The notes: generated by a model from the sequence alone, not told the origin. 64,000 bases of DNA from Trema orientale (GCA_002914845.1 JXTC01000048.1:297472-361471); one strand, 5' to 3'; positions 12,590-23,645 are shown, counted from the stretch's first letter. Made by a program: numbers and translations.

Positions 12590-13742
12590 CAAACCGAATA
12601 ATTAATTGCTTAATTGAATCAAGCAAATCCTCAAATTGAATTGGTTTTTCTCAAAAAAATAAAAATATATAACAATAATAATTTGGTTTTGAATGAGAAC
12701 TTTGCAAAAACTTAATCGTCGGTTTGATTTGTGGTTTCTGTCCAAACCGCATGAAATCGAACTGATATAGGGATATTGATGAGATCTTGTTCTTATAGCC
12801 CAATTTTTTATGACCATAGATATTGTGAGCCAGCAGCCCCACACCAAAAACCTAAACAGCTAAGAAGTACGTTCCAATTTGACCAGTTTGAACCTCCCAT
12901 AAGTTAACCGAACCACATGTTCAATTTTACAAATTAATTAGATCGTACGGTCTGTAATAACCAATCAAAATCAACTAAACCGCACCTAAGTTTTATGGTA
13001 TGGTCTCAGCAGTTTCAACAATTTGGAATTTGGGCTTTTACAGTGAGAGATTTGGGTTTTGACAGAATAAGCCTTGATTGAGCCTTAACTGTTCTACTGC
13101 TGTTTTTTTTTTTTAGGCTAAACTCATAATTTTAACTAAAAAAATAATACATAACACATCTTTAGTCTTACAAAGTATGCCTAAAGTCCATATTCAAATC
13201 GGAAAAAAGAAAAAAACATCATGATACTAAAAATACATTAAAACTGGCATAAAAAAAGAAAAATATAAAAACTAAAAAGTTATAACCAAATCAAAGAAAG
13301 AATCATAGTAATTTTAAAATTTAAGTTACAACTCAATCGAAATCTAAAGTCCATACTATCTTAAAATAAATAACAAACAAATTACAATAACAACAAAGAC
13401 TTCAACTTTACAAAAAAAAAAATGAGTATTAGACACACACATAAATATTACACCACAATACTTATTGCAAAGATTATTATAAAAGAAAAAAAAAAGATTG
13501 CTACTATCCTCTATCTGACAAACTTAAAATTACAACAAAATTACATACTACACAAAACTAAAAGCACAAACTAGCACCAAAGAATAATGTATCAAAGCTA
13601 ATAGAATATTTTGGCACAACAAGAAGCAAATATATTAAATCACTACGAAATTACAACAAGATCACATAAATAAAGTAACAATCAAACATCAACTACTTAC
13701 TACTCCAACAGTAATCACTACGAAAATCAATCAAAATTAATG
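12590..13742. other. Intergenic; possible left arm of an hAT-like element
   Basis: From about 12715 to 12985 the motifs AACCGC, CGGTTTG, GAACCACATG and AAACCGCAC recur in both orientations. A similar motif set occurs at 19845-20060 on the far side of the Copia insertion. This could be the split subterminal regions of one hAT-type element into which the Copia element jumped. No terminal repeats or target duplication were found. Confidence 0.3.
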
Positions 13743-13890
13743 TATCAAATTTAATAGAATATCATATACTAAGATCATCATATAATGAAAAGAATCTCTA
13801 GAACAATGAAATTTAATAGAATATCAAATTTAATAGAATATCATATAATAAGATCATCATATAATGAAAAGAATCTCTAGAATAATGCAA
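13743..13890. repeat. Tandem duplication, period 79 bp
   Basis: TATCAAATTTAATAGAATAT at 13743 recurs at 13822, and the two ~79- and ~69-bp copies are nearly identical. It lies 200 bp left of the Copia insertion. Confidence 0.85.
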
Positions 13891-14105
13891 TAGGAAATAA
13901 ATACATTTTCATACCACTGATGAAGAAAACAGAGTAAATATTTTTTGAGAGAATTTTTGCACAACCATTTTTTTACAAAATCCACTCTCCGAATGAACAA
14001 CCAATTTTCGCATAATAAATATTTTTTAAAACCGTTATTTTTTTTTAGGGAATTAACACCATTATTGAATCCATAAAGCTATATAAAATAATGTAATCCA
14101 TATTA

Positions 14106-17100
14106 TTAAGAATCAGTCCCAAAATTTAGTCCCATATCAAGCGACCCGTTAACATATCTCAGAAGCCATTTAACTCCATTCCAGTGATCCTTTCCAGGAT
14201 TTCCCATATACCTGCTAAGCACACTGACAGCTTGAGCAATATCTGGTCTAGAACAAACCATGGCATACATCAAAGACCCTATGGCATTAGCATAAGGAAC
14301 TAACGCCATGTCTTTCTTCTGATCATCTGTAATTGGACATTGAGCAGCAGAGAACTTAAAATGCCCAGCTAAAGGCAAAGTTACTGGTTTAGACTTTTCC
14401 ATTGAAAACCTTTGTAGAACCTTTTCAAGATAACTCTTCTGAGATATAAACAGCTTATGTGCCTTCCTATCCCTCAATATTTCCATACCAAGTATTTTCC
14501 TCGCTGATCCAAGATCCTTCATATCAAATTCGGACTGAAGAGTTTGTTTTAGCTTCTGAATTTCTTGTTTATCTTCACAGGCCAGCAACATATCATCGAC
14601 ATATATCAACAGAAAAATTTTAAATCTTCCTTTCAGTTTTTTAAAGTAAAAACAACCATCATAGTTGCTCCTCAAGAAACCAATCTTAAGTATAAAAGTG
14701 TCAAACCTTTTATACCATTGTCTGAGTGACTGCTTGAGTCCATATAAGGACTTTTTCAGCAAACAGACCATATGTTCTTTGCCAGGAACCTTAAACCCTT
14801 CAGGTTGAGCCATTAAGATCCTCTCTTCAAGATCTCCATGTAAAAATGCTGTTTTAACATCTAATTGCTCCAGTTCCCAATCAAACTGAGCCACAATAGC
14901 CATTAAGATCCTGATTGATGTGTGTTTCACAACTGGTAAAAACACTTCAGTATAGTCCACTCCTTCTCTTTGAGTAAACCCCCTAGCTACAAGCCTCGCC
15001 TTGTACCTGATAGGATCATTCACTAAAGTACCATCCTTTCTTTTAAAGATCCACTTACAAGACACTAATTTTTGGTTTGGCTTCCTTTCAACCAACTCCC
15101 AGGTCTGGTTCTTTTGTAGAGATTCATACTCCTCCACCATAGCTGCTAGCCACTTATCAGATTCCTTACTCATTATTGCTTCAGTATAAGAAAGTGGTTC
15201 ACTTTCTTCATACTCCATTGCTGTCACCAGAGCATATTCTAACAAATCTGCAAAACCAAACCTGTCAGGTGCCTTGACTGCTCTTCTTTCTCGATCTCTT
15301 ACTAGCTGATAACTCGAACTTAGTAAGCTTGATGTTTCTGTTTCAATAGTGCTAGGCATCTGTTCATAAGCATCTGTACTAATTACATCCTGTGCATTTT
15401 GTTCATTGTAGGTAACTTCTTGAAGTGGTGGCTCCACCTCAAACTTAAAATACTCCTTGTTTGAAGTTGTAAAATCTGTTTCAGCAAGTTCAGAACCACC
15501 TGTACTACCTGCAGTGTTAGTCATGGTAGAAAATATTTCTTTTTCATTGAATGTTACATCCCTGCTTATTATGATTTTAACTCCTGGAGCATCTTTCATC
15601 CATAACCTATATCCTTTAACACCATCAGGATAACCAACAAAAATACATCTAACTGCTCTTGGTTCCAATTTTCCTTCATTTTGGTGTGCATATGCAATAC
15701 AACCAAAAACTCTAAGATAACCATAGCTAGATGTTTTTCCAGTCCATAACTCCTCGGGTGTTTTAAAACCTATGGCACTTGATGGAATCCTATTCACCAA
15801 ATGACAAGCTGTAGTAACAGCTTCACCCCAAAAATATTTTGATAAACCTGAACCATACAACATACACCTAACTCTATCCAAAAGAGTTCTGTTCATTCTT
15901 TCTGCCAATCCATTTTGTTGGGGTGTTTTCCTAACTGTTTTATGCCTAAGGATCCCATTTTCTTGACAAAGAACATCAAATTCATCATTGCAATACTCTA
16001 GTCCATTATCAGTTCGTAGAGCTTTCAGCCTTTTATTTGTCTGGTTTTCAACTAATGCTTTCCACTGTTTAAATTTTACTAACGCTTCATCTTTAGTTTT
16101 CAACAAATACAACCAGACCTTCCTAGAATAATCATCTATCATAGAGATAAAGTATTTATTACCTCCATGTGAAGTAACTCTGGCAGGCCCCCAAAGATCT
16201 GCATGGATATATTCTAGAATATCTTTTGTTCTATGTACTGCAGACTTGAATGCTAGCCTGTGCTGCTTTCCCAAAATACATGATTCACAAAAGTCCAGCT
16301 TGTTTATCTTGTCACCACAGAGTAATCCTTGTTTGTACAATTCTTGTAATCCTCTGTCACTCAAATGTCCCAGTCTTTGATACCATAATCTGGTCTTATC
16401 AGAATCAAATCCAGTTGCAGAACACGTAGAGCCAATTTCAGTGCTACCATGGAGAATGTAAAGTCCATTCTTCTTTGTGCCTTTCATTACAGTCATGGAT
16501 CCCCTTGCTACCTTTAGATGCCCATTTTCAGATTTAAAAGTATAACCTGATTCATCCAATGTCCCAAGAGAGATTAAGTTTCTTTTCAGGTCAGGTACAT
16601 GCATGACTTCTTTCAAGACCCTAGTGATTCCATCAAACATCTTGATAGCTATTGTACCAATCCCAGCAACATTGCACGATACATTATTGCCCATTAGCAC
16701 TTTTCCACTAGACACCTTTTGATAGGATGTAAACCAATCTCTTCTTGGACACATATGATAAGTACACCCTGAGTCTAAAACCCATTCATCTGAAATCTTG
16801 CTTGCTGTAACTGTCAGTACTTCAGCACTCTCATACCCTTCATCTACAACTGCTGCATTTCCCTTTTGTTGATCTGATTCCTTTCCAATTCTTTCTGGGC
16901 ACAACCTCCTAATATGACCATTTTTATTACAGTGATAGCACCTTACATTGCTGTAGTCTTTTTTTCCTCCTTTAGACTTTGATCTGGAATGAGACTTTTT
17001 CCTTTCACCAATTTCCCTTTTTTGTGGTCTCCCTCTAACATTCAGATTTTCACCACTATTACCCTTCTCTGTACTTTTCATATCTAGCATCTTTGAATTC

Positions 17101-17660
17101 AGAGCATTCTGAATATCATCTACAGAAATGGTAGTTCTACCATATTTCAGGGTTTCCTTAAAATGTTTAAGGGATTTTGGCAAAGAATTTAAGAGAATTA
17201 CAGGTTTATCTTCTTCCTCTATCTTAATATCCAAGTTTTCTAGATCAAGAACCAATTTATTAAAATCATCAAGACTGTCCTCAATTGACTTTGTTTCATC
17301 CATCTTAAAACCATAAAAGCTTTCCTTAAGATAAATTCTATTCGGAAGAGATTTAGTTCTGTAAATTTCCTCAAGCTTATTCCAGATACCAACAACCGTT
17401 TTTTCATGTGATACCTTCCTAAGTACTTGATCAGAGAGACTCAGAATAATTGCACTATAAGCTTTAGGAGATACCTCTTCAATCTTCTTCTTCATCTCTA
17501 TCAGCTTCTCTTTGTCAGTTGCAGGTAAATCCCTCTCACTCAGAAGTGCCTTTTCGAGCCCCTATTGCACCAGAACTGCTTCCATCTTCATCTTCCACAA
17601 GCCAAAATCGTTTTTTCCAGTAAACTTTTCAATGTCAAACTTCGTGGTAGCCATTTCCAT
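14106..17660 (-). pseudogene. Copia gag-pol, broken (nonsense codon in gag, RNase H missing)
   Basis: The minus-strand frame from 17495 to 14106 encodes 1129 aa. In order it has a UBN2-type gag region (1-135), a CCHC zinc knuckle (CYHCNKNGHIRRLC near 186), a protease active site (LDSGCTYH near 240), an integrase zinc-binding and DDE core (DLWGP, IDDYS, TDNGLEY, PQQNGLAER), and a reverse transcriptase with YVDD. The frame extends upstream to an ATG at 17660 (MEMATTKFD...), but a TAG at 17564-17562 interrupts gag after about 32 codons. At the other end the frame runs into the 13-bp U5 remnant and stops (...LNFGTDS-stop), so RNase H is absent. The join uses the 8-bp sequence GACTGATT, which pol and the LTR end share. 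Confidence 0.9.
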
Positions 17661-17709
17661 CCGAGTTTTTGAAACCCTCTGCACTGAATCGTCACCTTCA
17701 ACCTTGAAA

Positions 17710-17725
17710 CCTGGTTCTGATACCA
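17710..17725 (-). other. Primer-binding site of the Copia element
   Basis: On the minus strand the inverted LTR fragment ends ...CTTAACA, then one or two bases, then TGGTATCAGAACCAGG. This complements the 3' end of initiator tRNA-Met apart from one position (AACC for the usual AGC). It fixes the LTR/internal boundary at 17728. Confidence 0.85.
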
Positions 17726-17727
17726 GT

Positions 17728-17872
17728 TGTTAAGAATCAGTCTTGATCTTTCAACCAAGATTAGCAACCCAGATCAAGAACTTCATCACACACCAGGAAC
17801 GACCATCAACAAAGACATAAACGACAATCCAAGCTTATAGTGGTTCAGCTCCAAAATCTGGAGCCTACATCC
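17728..17872 (-). repeat. Inverted partial LTR (last 145 bp)
   Basis: This is the reverse complement of 18968-19112, with no differences seen by eye over 145 bp. It runs from the LTR U5 end (next to the primer-binding site) up to TGGATGTAGG, where it is joined to plus-strand pol. The join lies at a shared TCCA. Confidence 0.9.
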
Positions 17873-18561
17873 AACTCACAGATGATCAGAAGAAAGACAT
17901 GGCGTTAGTTCCTTATGCTAATGCCATAGGGTCTTTGATGTATGCCATGGTTTGTTCTAGACCAGATATTGCTCAAGCTGTCAGTGTGCTTAGCAGGTAT
18001 ATGGGAAATCCTGGAAAGGGTCACTGGAATGGAGTTAAATGGCTTCTGAGATATGTTAACGGGTCGCTTGATATGGGACTAAATTTTGGGACTGATTTGA
18101 GCAAAGTTGGGATTACGGGTTTTGTGGATTCTGATTTTGCTGGAGATCTAGACAAGAGGAGGTCAACAACAGGATATGTGTTTGTGATCAATGGTGGCCC
18201 TGTGAGTTGGAAATCTCATCTACAATCTATAGTGGCATTATCAACTACTGAAGCTGAGTATATTGCAGCCACAGAAGCTGTCAAGGAAGCTTTATGGTTG
18301 CAGGGTCTTGCCAAAGAGCTTGAGGTTGTTGATGGTCAGTTGGTCTTATACTCAGATAGCCAAAGTGCAATTCAACTCTGTAAGAATCCAGTTTTTCATG
18401 ATAGAACCAAACATGTTGATGTTAGGTTTCATTTTATAAGAGACGTAATTAGTTCTGGTACTGTAAAGTTAGAAAAGATATCCACTGAAGAGAATCCAGC
18501 AGATATAACTACTAAAGTTGTGACTATTAACAAGTTTAGGCATTGCCTAAGTTTGTTGTAG
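17873..18561 (+). pseudogene. Copia pol 3' fragment: RT tail and RNase H
   Basis: The plus-strand frame (first ATG at 17899) encodes 220 aa. It holds the RT-RNase H connection (PYANAIGSLMYAMVCSRPDIAQAV), then RNase H motifs (TGFVDSDFAGDLDKRRSTTGYVF, ALSTTEAEY, YSDSQSAIQL) and the usual Copia C-terminus (HDRTKHVDVRFHFIRD...ENPADITTK...FRHCL). It lacks everything upstream and cannot work alone. It supplies exactly the part that the minus-strand half lost, plus a ~230-bp overlap with it. Confidence 0.9.
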
Positions 18562-18631
18562 ATGGCGTGAAGAAATCGAGGTTTAAGGATCAGCTCAAGT
18601 GTCTCACTGATTTAGAATCAAGGTGGAGAAT

Positions 18632-19112
18632 TGTGAAGTTTTTTAGTGCTTTAAAATCAGTTATGCCACGTTATCTTTCAGTTAGTTGGTTATAACTAAC
18701 TGTTTTAGCAGGTTAGTTATTTTCGAGTTATGAAGCTAAGAGGAAGACTCTGATTGGTCAAGCTGCTTTATTCCAACTAGTATAAATATTCATTTTGTAT
18801 CATTAGGCAGGAGACTAGAAAAACAGAGTGAATATTGGGTGTACTGGGTTACGGGGTTAAGCTTGATATTTTCTTCTTGAATTCTTTGTAACTCAGAGAA
18901 GAGAAAAACATTGCTAAGTGTGTAATTGATTCTTGCTAATAGTGGATTACGGGCTAGTCCTGAAAGTGGATGTAGGCTCCAGATTTTGGAGCTGAACCAC
19001 TATAAGCTTGGATTGTCGTTTATGTCTTTGTTGATGGTCGTTCCTGGTGTGTGATGAAGTTCTTGATCTGGGTTGCTAATCTTGGTTGAAAGATCAAGAC
19101 TGATTCTTAACA
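18632..19112 (+). repeat. Complete Copia LTR, 481 bp
   Basis: It begins TGTGAAGTTTTTTAG directly after the purine tract AAGGTGGAGAAT (18620-18631) and ends CTGATTCTTAACA before the CATAT duplication. Its promoter is probably the TATAAATATT at 18781. It is the only complete LTR in the element. Confidence 0.9.
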
Positions 19113-19117
19113 CATAT

Positions 19118-19667
19118 TAATTAAAAGTCAAACCTGTGGAGCTTGAAGCCTTAAGCCAAGGGCAGAGAGAGCTGACTGTTAAGTTTGGCCGAAAGAGAGG
19201 GCGACAGAGATTTTGCTCGACCCAACAGAGAGACGACTACGGCTAAGACGAGATGGCGACGGAGCTTGAGCTTGAATCAGAGCTTAGCCCAACGGATAGA
19301 TGGTGACGAAGCTTGAGTACGGCTAATACAGAGCTCGGGCACGGCTAAGACGAAGATCGGGCACGTCTGAGAATGATGGCGACAACAACGACCGCGAAGA
19401 GAGAGGGTGACGACGACAACCACGGAGGTCGAGAGAAACCATGAGAGAGAGGGCGACGACGACGATGATAGAGAGGGAGTGACCGAGTGAGCAGCTCAGT
19501 GAATCAGAATATGACTGCGACTTACTCTTTTTTGCTTGAAAATGAGTCTGCGACTCTTGTGCCGCGTAGTCGTGAGTATAGTTCAGTGAAGTGTTTTGGA
19601 TATGGCAACTAAGTTAAGCGATGTAACTCTAGAGAATTCAATAGGCTGTGGTATTGTTGGGCTTATA
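19118..19667. other. Intergenic, GC-richer decayed repeat
   Basis: A GC-richer, purine-biased stretch (GAGAGAGGGCGACGACGACG, CGGCTAAGACGA and similar, about 19140-19500) has no open frame of note. It is probably the interior of an old transposon. No boundaries are visible. Confidence 0.35.
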
Positions 19668-19812
19668 AGGTGTTGTGTTTGGGCTTAAAACATAAATAGA
19701 ATGGGCTGTGCTAGTGTTAGTAAGTAGTAACATATATATAAGGTGTTGTGTTTGGGCTTAAAACATAAATAGAATGGGCTGTGCTAGTGTTAGTAAGTAG
19801 TAACATATAAAA
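19668..19812. repeat. Tandem duplication, period 73 bp
   Basis: AGGTGTTGTGTTTGGGCTTA at 19668 is repeated at 19741. The two copies are identical as far as can be seen. Confidence 0.9.
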
Positions 19813-20219
19813 TTTTAAAACATATATGTAAAAGCATGTTCGGCCGGTTCAGTTAAAAATCGAGAAAATGTCTTCTAAACCGCACACCGCACTGTACCAT
19901 GCGGTTTGTAATTTTTCTAAACTATGACCGACAGAGAAGAGACCAATACTATAAATTTTAAACTATACAAACCAAATTGAACCAAAACTACTAGTGTCAG
20001 TTTGATTATGGTTTAACTGATATTATAGAATTGATAATACTCTAGCCATTCATAAATTACATTAAACTGATAATTCGGGTCGATGTGAATATCAAACAAT
20101 AAATAACCTCATCAGTAAGTTGAATTCGTAAAGTCTTCGAAAGTAAATTAACCATTTCTTCTCAGCAGAGTAACAGCCTAACCTTGAGTTAATATGTTAA
20201 CTATTTGATGGTTTAAGAC

Positions 20220-20868
20220 TTTATCGAAACCAATCATGTCATTGAATAGGATAAAACCCTAGCCTCTTTTTCTATCTATCTGAGAAAACCCTTGTCAGAC
20301 GCTTTCACAAGAGACCAGGGAGGGAGTGCTTTGATCTCCTTCTCTGGTCTCTCCTCCTCCTCCCTTCTCCTCCTCCTCCTCCTTTCTCCTCTCTGGTCTC
20401 TTTTGTGGATTAGGAGTTTTTCCGTTTTTTATTTCTTTATTTTTATAATACGTCCAGGTTTAGATCTGGTTATAGTATTACCAGATTTTTTATCGGTATG
20501 AGTTTTTAGTTCTATTTATTAGATCTTAAATTGAGAATTTTTTTTTTAGATTAAGATATGTAATGTAGATAAGTTAGGTTTCTTTTTCAGCGGACGTAGA
20601 TCTCATTTGGTGTTGAAATCATAAACAGTACTCTACCTACCAAGAACGCAGTCCAATAGCAGGTGAATGCAATTGTTTGCTAGTAGTCCTTGTTATCTTC
20701 TTCTCTTAGAGAATTATAATAGCCCACAATCTTATTATTGTTGTGTTTATGATCTATTTTTCGTCTTTTTTTTAGGAGTTTGAAATTATAATCATCTGTT
20801 TTTGTATTGTAATTAAAGTTTTTTAGCTTTTATTAATATTATTCGAGAGAAAAAAAAAAAAAAAAAGG
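20220..20868 (+). other. Transcript-like segment ending in a 17-A run; possible retroposed copy
   Basis: The segment opens with plant leader-like sequence (AAAACCCTAGCC, then a CTCCTCCTCC tract). It contains TTTCTTTTTCAG-like acceptor sequence and ends with AT-rich 3' UTR-like DNA and an A17 run at about 20852-20868. No long reading frame is present (only 69 codons at 20292-20501). It may be a retroposed or untranslated transcript, or an unrelated coincidence of motifs. Confidence 0.25.
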
Positions 20869-22014
20869 TGTGTTTTCAATTGCAAAGTAGTAACTAGTAC
20901 ACGAAAGTCGAAATTGATCAAAGACAAATATATCCATTGGCTTTTCTTTTTGGGCTGAAAAGGGTCCACTTGTTTTCATTTTCTATTAGATTTGAACCTA
21001 TAAATATTTGCTCCCATTAATGGCGTTCAAGATTAGAAGACAGTCGATATCAATCCTAATCAAATACCAATTTCATATATAATTAACCCATTTTTTTTCT
21101 TTTTTCTTGCTGGACAATTTCATGTGTATATGTTTATTATATAGTTGTATATATGTGGTTATAGTACGTAATTTCATGTATATGAAAATAAAAAAACGTA
21201 CGCACATGATATATGTAGATATTTCCTAGCCAATTTGGGACCATGCATGGTCAGTTTGATGAGCTTTGAATGGTATAGAAGAAAAAAAAACTCACTTTAT
21301 AAACATTACAATAAATTCTTCATCTACCTGGCACTTGGCATGATGCGAGAATATCTTACTTAAGTTTTTTTTTTTCTTTTTTTTTTTTTTCAAACGGTTC
21401 AGCTGGCACGTCATTTTCTTCTCTTCATTTAGATTAAAGTTGGACCCAAATAATTATACAGTAATGACTAGATCTATATGCACATAAGTTAACACGCTCA
21501 AAACTTTATTTTCATAGTCAAGATCTTGGTTGTTATATGACTGTCCTGGCTATTGTGTGATCGCAACAAACCATTGCCATTAATTCTTAGATTCATCGAT
21601 CAGATTGATTTAATTAGGCACCATTTTGAAAATAGGATTTCTCCTCTCCTTCCCTTACCGCCTTTTTAGCTGAGATTTTCTCAATATGTATGTATATATG
21701 TGTTTTGTTTCTAAAATACATCTCTAGCACTCTTATTTATCTTTTCATGATCACTTTTTTCTTAAAATAAGTTATGAGTTTGCTTAAAAATAATAATATT
21801 TGGGATAATATAAGTCATTATTTCAGGAACAAAACAAAATCCTAGACTTATTTCATGCATGCAAGGCTTAGATTAACAAAACAATTACATGTTGGAAAAT
21901 GAATCAGAAGAACACTATCTAACAATTAATTAGTTGCATATATTATATATACATTGTTTACAGCAAGAATAGACTAATAGCCTTGTTATATAATTTTGCA
22001 ATACTGCTAATTAA
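20869..22014. other. Intergenic, nothing recognised
   Basis: AT-rich DNA with poly-T tracts (for example 21367-21390). No gene, RNA gene or bounded repeat was seen. Confidence 0.45.
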
Positions 22015-22202
22015 GGTTGGCTCAAGTGGTAAGAGCACCAATTACCTGGGATCTCGGTACTGGGTTCGAGTCACACCGGAGGTAGGCGTGAAAACCTATT
22101 ATCCCTAATGGGGTGGGATGGGGATTGGGTAGTAGTAGGTATTTTCCTTTAATTTGTAATAAGTGAAGGTCATTAGTTAAGCTCCATTAAAAAAAAAAAA
22201 AA
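22015..22202 (+). mobile_element. tRNA-derived SINE, ~188 bp, with A tail and target duplication
   Basis: The 5' part reads like a tRNA gene: an A-box (TGGCTCAAGTGGTAAGAGC, from 22018) and a B-box (GGTTCGAGTCAC, near 22063) are about 45 bp apart, the pol III internal promoter spacing. A ~100-bp tRNA-unrelated body (GGGGTGGGATGGGGATTGGG) and an A tail of about 14 follow. The flanks share CTAATTAA (22007-22014 and 22210-22217), extendable to TACTGCTAATTAA versus TACTCTCTAATTAA. The cloverleaf is degenerate and there is no CCA-type acceptor stem, so this is a SINE and not a tRNA gene. Confidence 0.85.
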
Positions 22203-22507
22203 CTACTCTCTAATTAATTATCGAGTATTAATGAATTATAATCAATTATTTTAATCGTTATCAAGGTGGTCCTGATAATACGCGTCGATAGTTGTATGTA
22301 TATGTCTAGGTTGGCCAGTGCTTCAAAACTTTCTTATCCAAGAAATTAACTTAATCTCCAGATCTCAATTTCGTTTTTGGTTGTTCGATCTCAATTCTTT
22401 TAGAAATATTTGAAGTCTTGTCATCTAATTACTTCAAATATTCTAACGCTAGACTACCACAGCCACTCAATTTTAATTACTGTTAGTGTTACGCAAGAAA
22501 ACAAAAG

Positions 22508-22538
<31 letters not shown>

Positions 22539-22779
22539 GGTTGACAATCCAGCAAGTATTTTTTTTTAAACCTATGTATAGGTATTTTTTTTTTAACTAT
22601 TAGATCATCATCTAATGGTTATCCAACGACTATAATAAGGTGCATGAAAAGACGTGCATCATTAATGTTTTTTTCTCTCTTACTTTTTAATATAAAAAAA
22701 TGTATATGATAAATTTTCATTGGCCAAAATGATATCTATGTATAGGTAAAAAAAAAAAATACCTACTGGATCGACAACC
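22539..22779 (+). mobile_element. Micron-like short element (copy 1, complete)
   Basis: The 241-bp element runs from GGTTGACAATCCAGCAAG to CTACTGGATCGACAACC, with imperfect terminal inverted repeats of about 25 bp ending in T/A runs. TA microsatellites lie on both sides (22507-22530 and 22780-22792). The inside carries ATTAGATCATCATCTAATGG. It has no coding capacity. Confidence 0.75.
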
Positions 22780-22794
22780 ATATATATATATACT

Positions 22795-22985
22795 GGTTGC
22801 CAATCCAGTAGGTATTTTTTTTTTTACCTATGTATAGGTATTTTTTTTTCGGCCATTAGATCATCATCTAATGGTGATCCAACATCTATGATGAGGTGCA
22901 TGAAAAGAAGTATATTATTAATGTTATTTCTCTCTCTTATTTTTTACAATAAAAAAATATGTATAATAAAATTTTATTGGCCATT
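22795..22985 (+). mobile_element. Micron-like short element (copy 2, 3'-truncated)
   Basis: It starts GGTTGCCAATCCAGTAGG after a short TA run and is collinear with copy 1 up to TTTTATTGGCCA. There the right end is replaced by a TA run (22983-23006). It is adjacent to copy 1 in direct orientation, separated only by TA repeat. Confidence 0.75.
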
Positions 22986-23577
22986 TATATATATATATAT
23001 ATATATATGTTAACATATACATGACCTTATGTATCCTGATATAATTTGAGAAAGTTTGATCAAGACGTGGAATCTTGGCATCCGTGCCCAGTGAGATTAG
23101 CGGGTGAGCGGTGGAAATTGGGAATTAGGTCAGGAATTCAACTTTGAATTATTTTCCTTTTTTAAGAAAAAATGGAATCTTGGCAAGAAAAGAAACAATA
23201 GTGAATACAACATGAATGGGAAATTAACTAATAGCCGGTGCATTATTACATTGAATAGGTTGATGCAGAAGTTTCATGTACTACATACCCAGTAAAACAA
23301 GGAACATCAAACATGTGATTCAGTGCTTGTCAGAATTGCCCCCAATGATAAGTTTTACATATGTTATACTTTAGTGCTTCTTTTTCTCTCTTTAAAACCC
23401 AGTCAGTGCAGTATATAATAGAATAGTCACAATAATACATAAGAGGTACACAGCTAGGTGCAACAAATGCTTGATCGGCTGATAATTGTGGGGTGCATTC
23501 AAGCATTGAATGTGGCGAACGGGTAGTGGTTGAATCCGTATTTAATGCAAACCCGAAATCTAAAGCAGATGCTTTAG
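22986..23577. other. Upstream region of the glycine-rich protein gene
   Basis: No coding feature is supported. The last ~200 bp before the TATA element at 23578 should include the promoter of the glycine-rich protein gene. The 63-codon frame at 23104-23295 lacks recognisable features. Confidence 0.4.
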
Positions 23578-23585
23578 TATAAATA
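23578..23585 (+). promoter_or_regulatory. TATA box of the glycine-rich protein gene
   Basis: TATAAATA lies 68 bp before the ATG at 23646. Plant transcription normally starts about 25-35 bp downstream, near 23605-23615. That would leave the in-frame ATG at 23595 outside the transcript, and so supports 23646 as the start. Confidence 0.6.
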
Positions 23586-23645
23586 CATGTACAAGTGGTA
23601 TTTACGGCTCATATCATCGACGAGCTAGATAGGTGCAAGAGCAAT

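Larger units (their letters stand above)
14099..19117. mobile_element. Rearranged Ty1/Copia LTR retrotransposon with one target duplication
   Basis: The whole block is bounded by the 5-bp direct repeat CATAT at 14099-14103 and 19113-19117, the normal duplication size for Copia. Inside, left to right, are: about 13 bp of LTR U5 end, inverted (14104-14116, with one change from TG to TA at its tip); a gag-pol region on the minus strand; a primer-binding site (17710-17725); an inverted 145-bp LTR fragment (17728-17872); a 3' pol region on the plus strand (17873-18561); a purine tract; and a complete 481-bp LTR (18632-19112). Both outer ends are therefore U5 ends facing outward, not U3 and U5. The pol segment 14106-14337 (minus) is present again at 17869-18098 (plus), almost identical. 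Confidence 0.88.

Noticed and set aside
14099-19117. Two independent Copia insertions in opposite orientation
   Set aside because: Only one CATAT pair exists, at the outer limits. No target duplication lies at the internal junctions, which instead show 4-8-bp microhomology.
22015-22085. A functional tRNA gene
   Set aside because: A and B boxes are present, but the arms do not close into a cloverleaf. The sequence continues into a SINE body with an A tail and target duplication.
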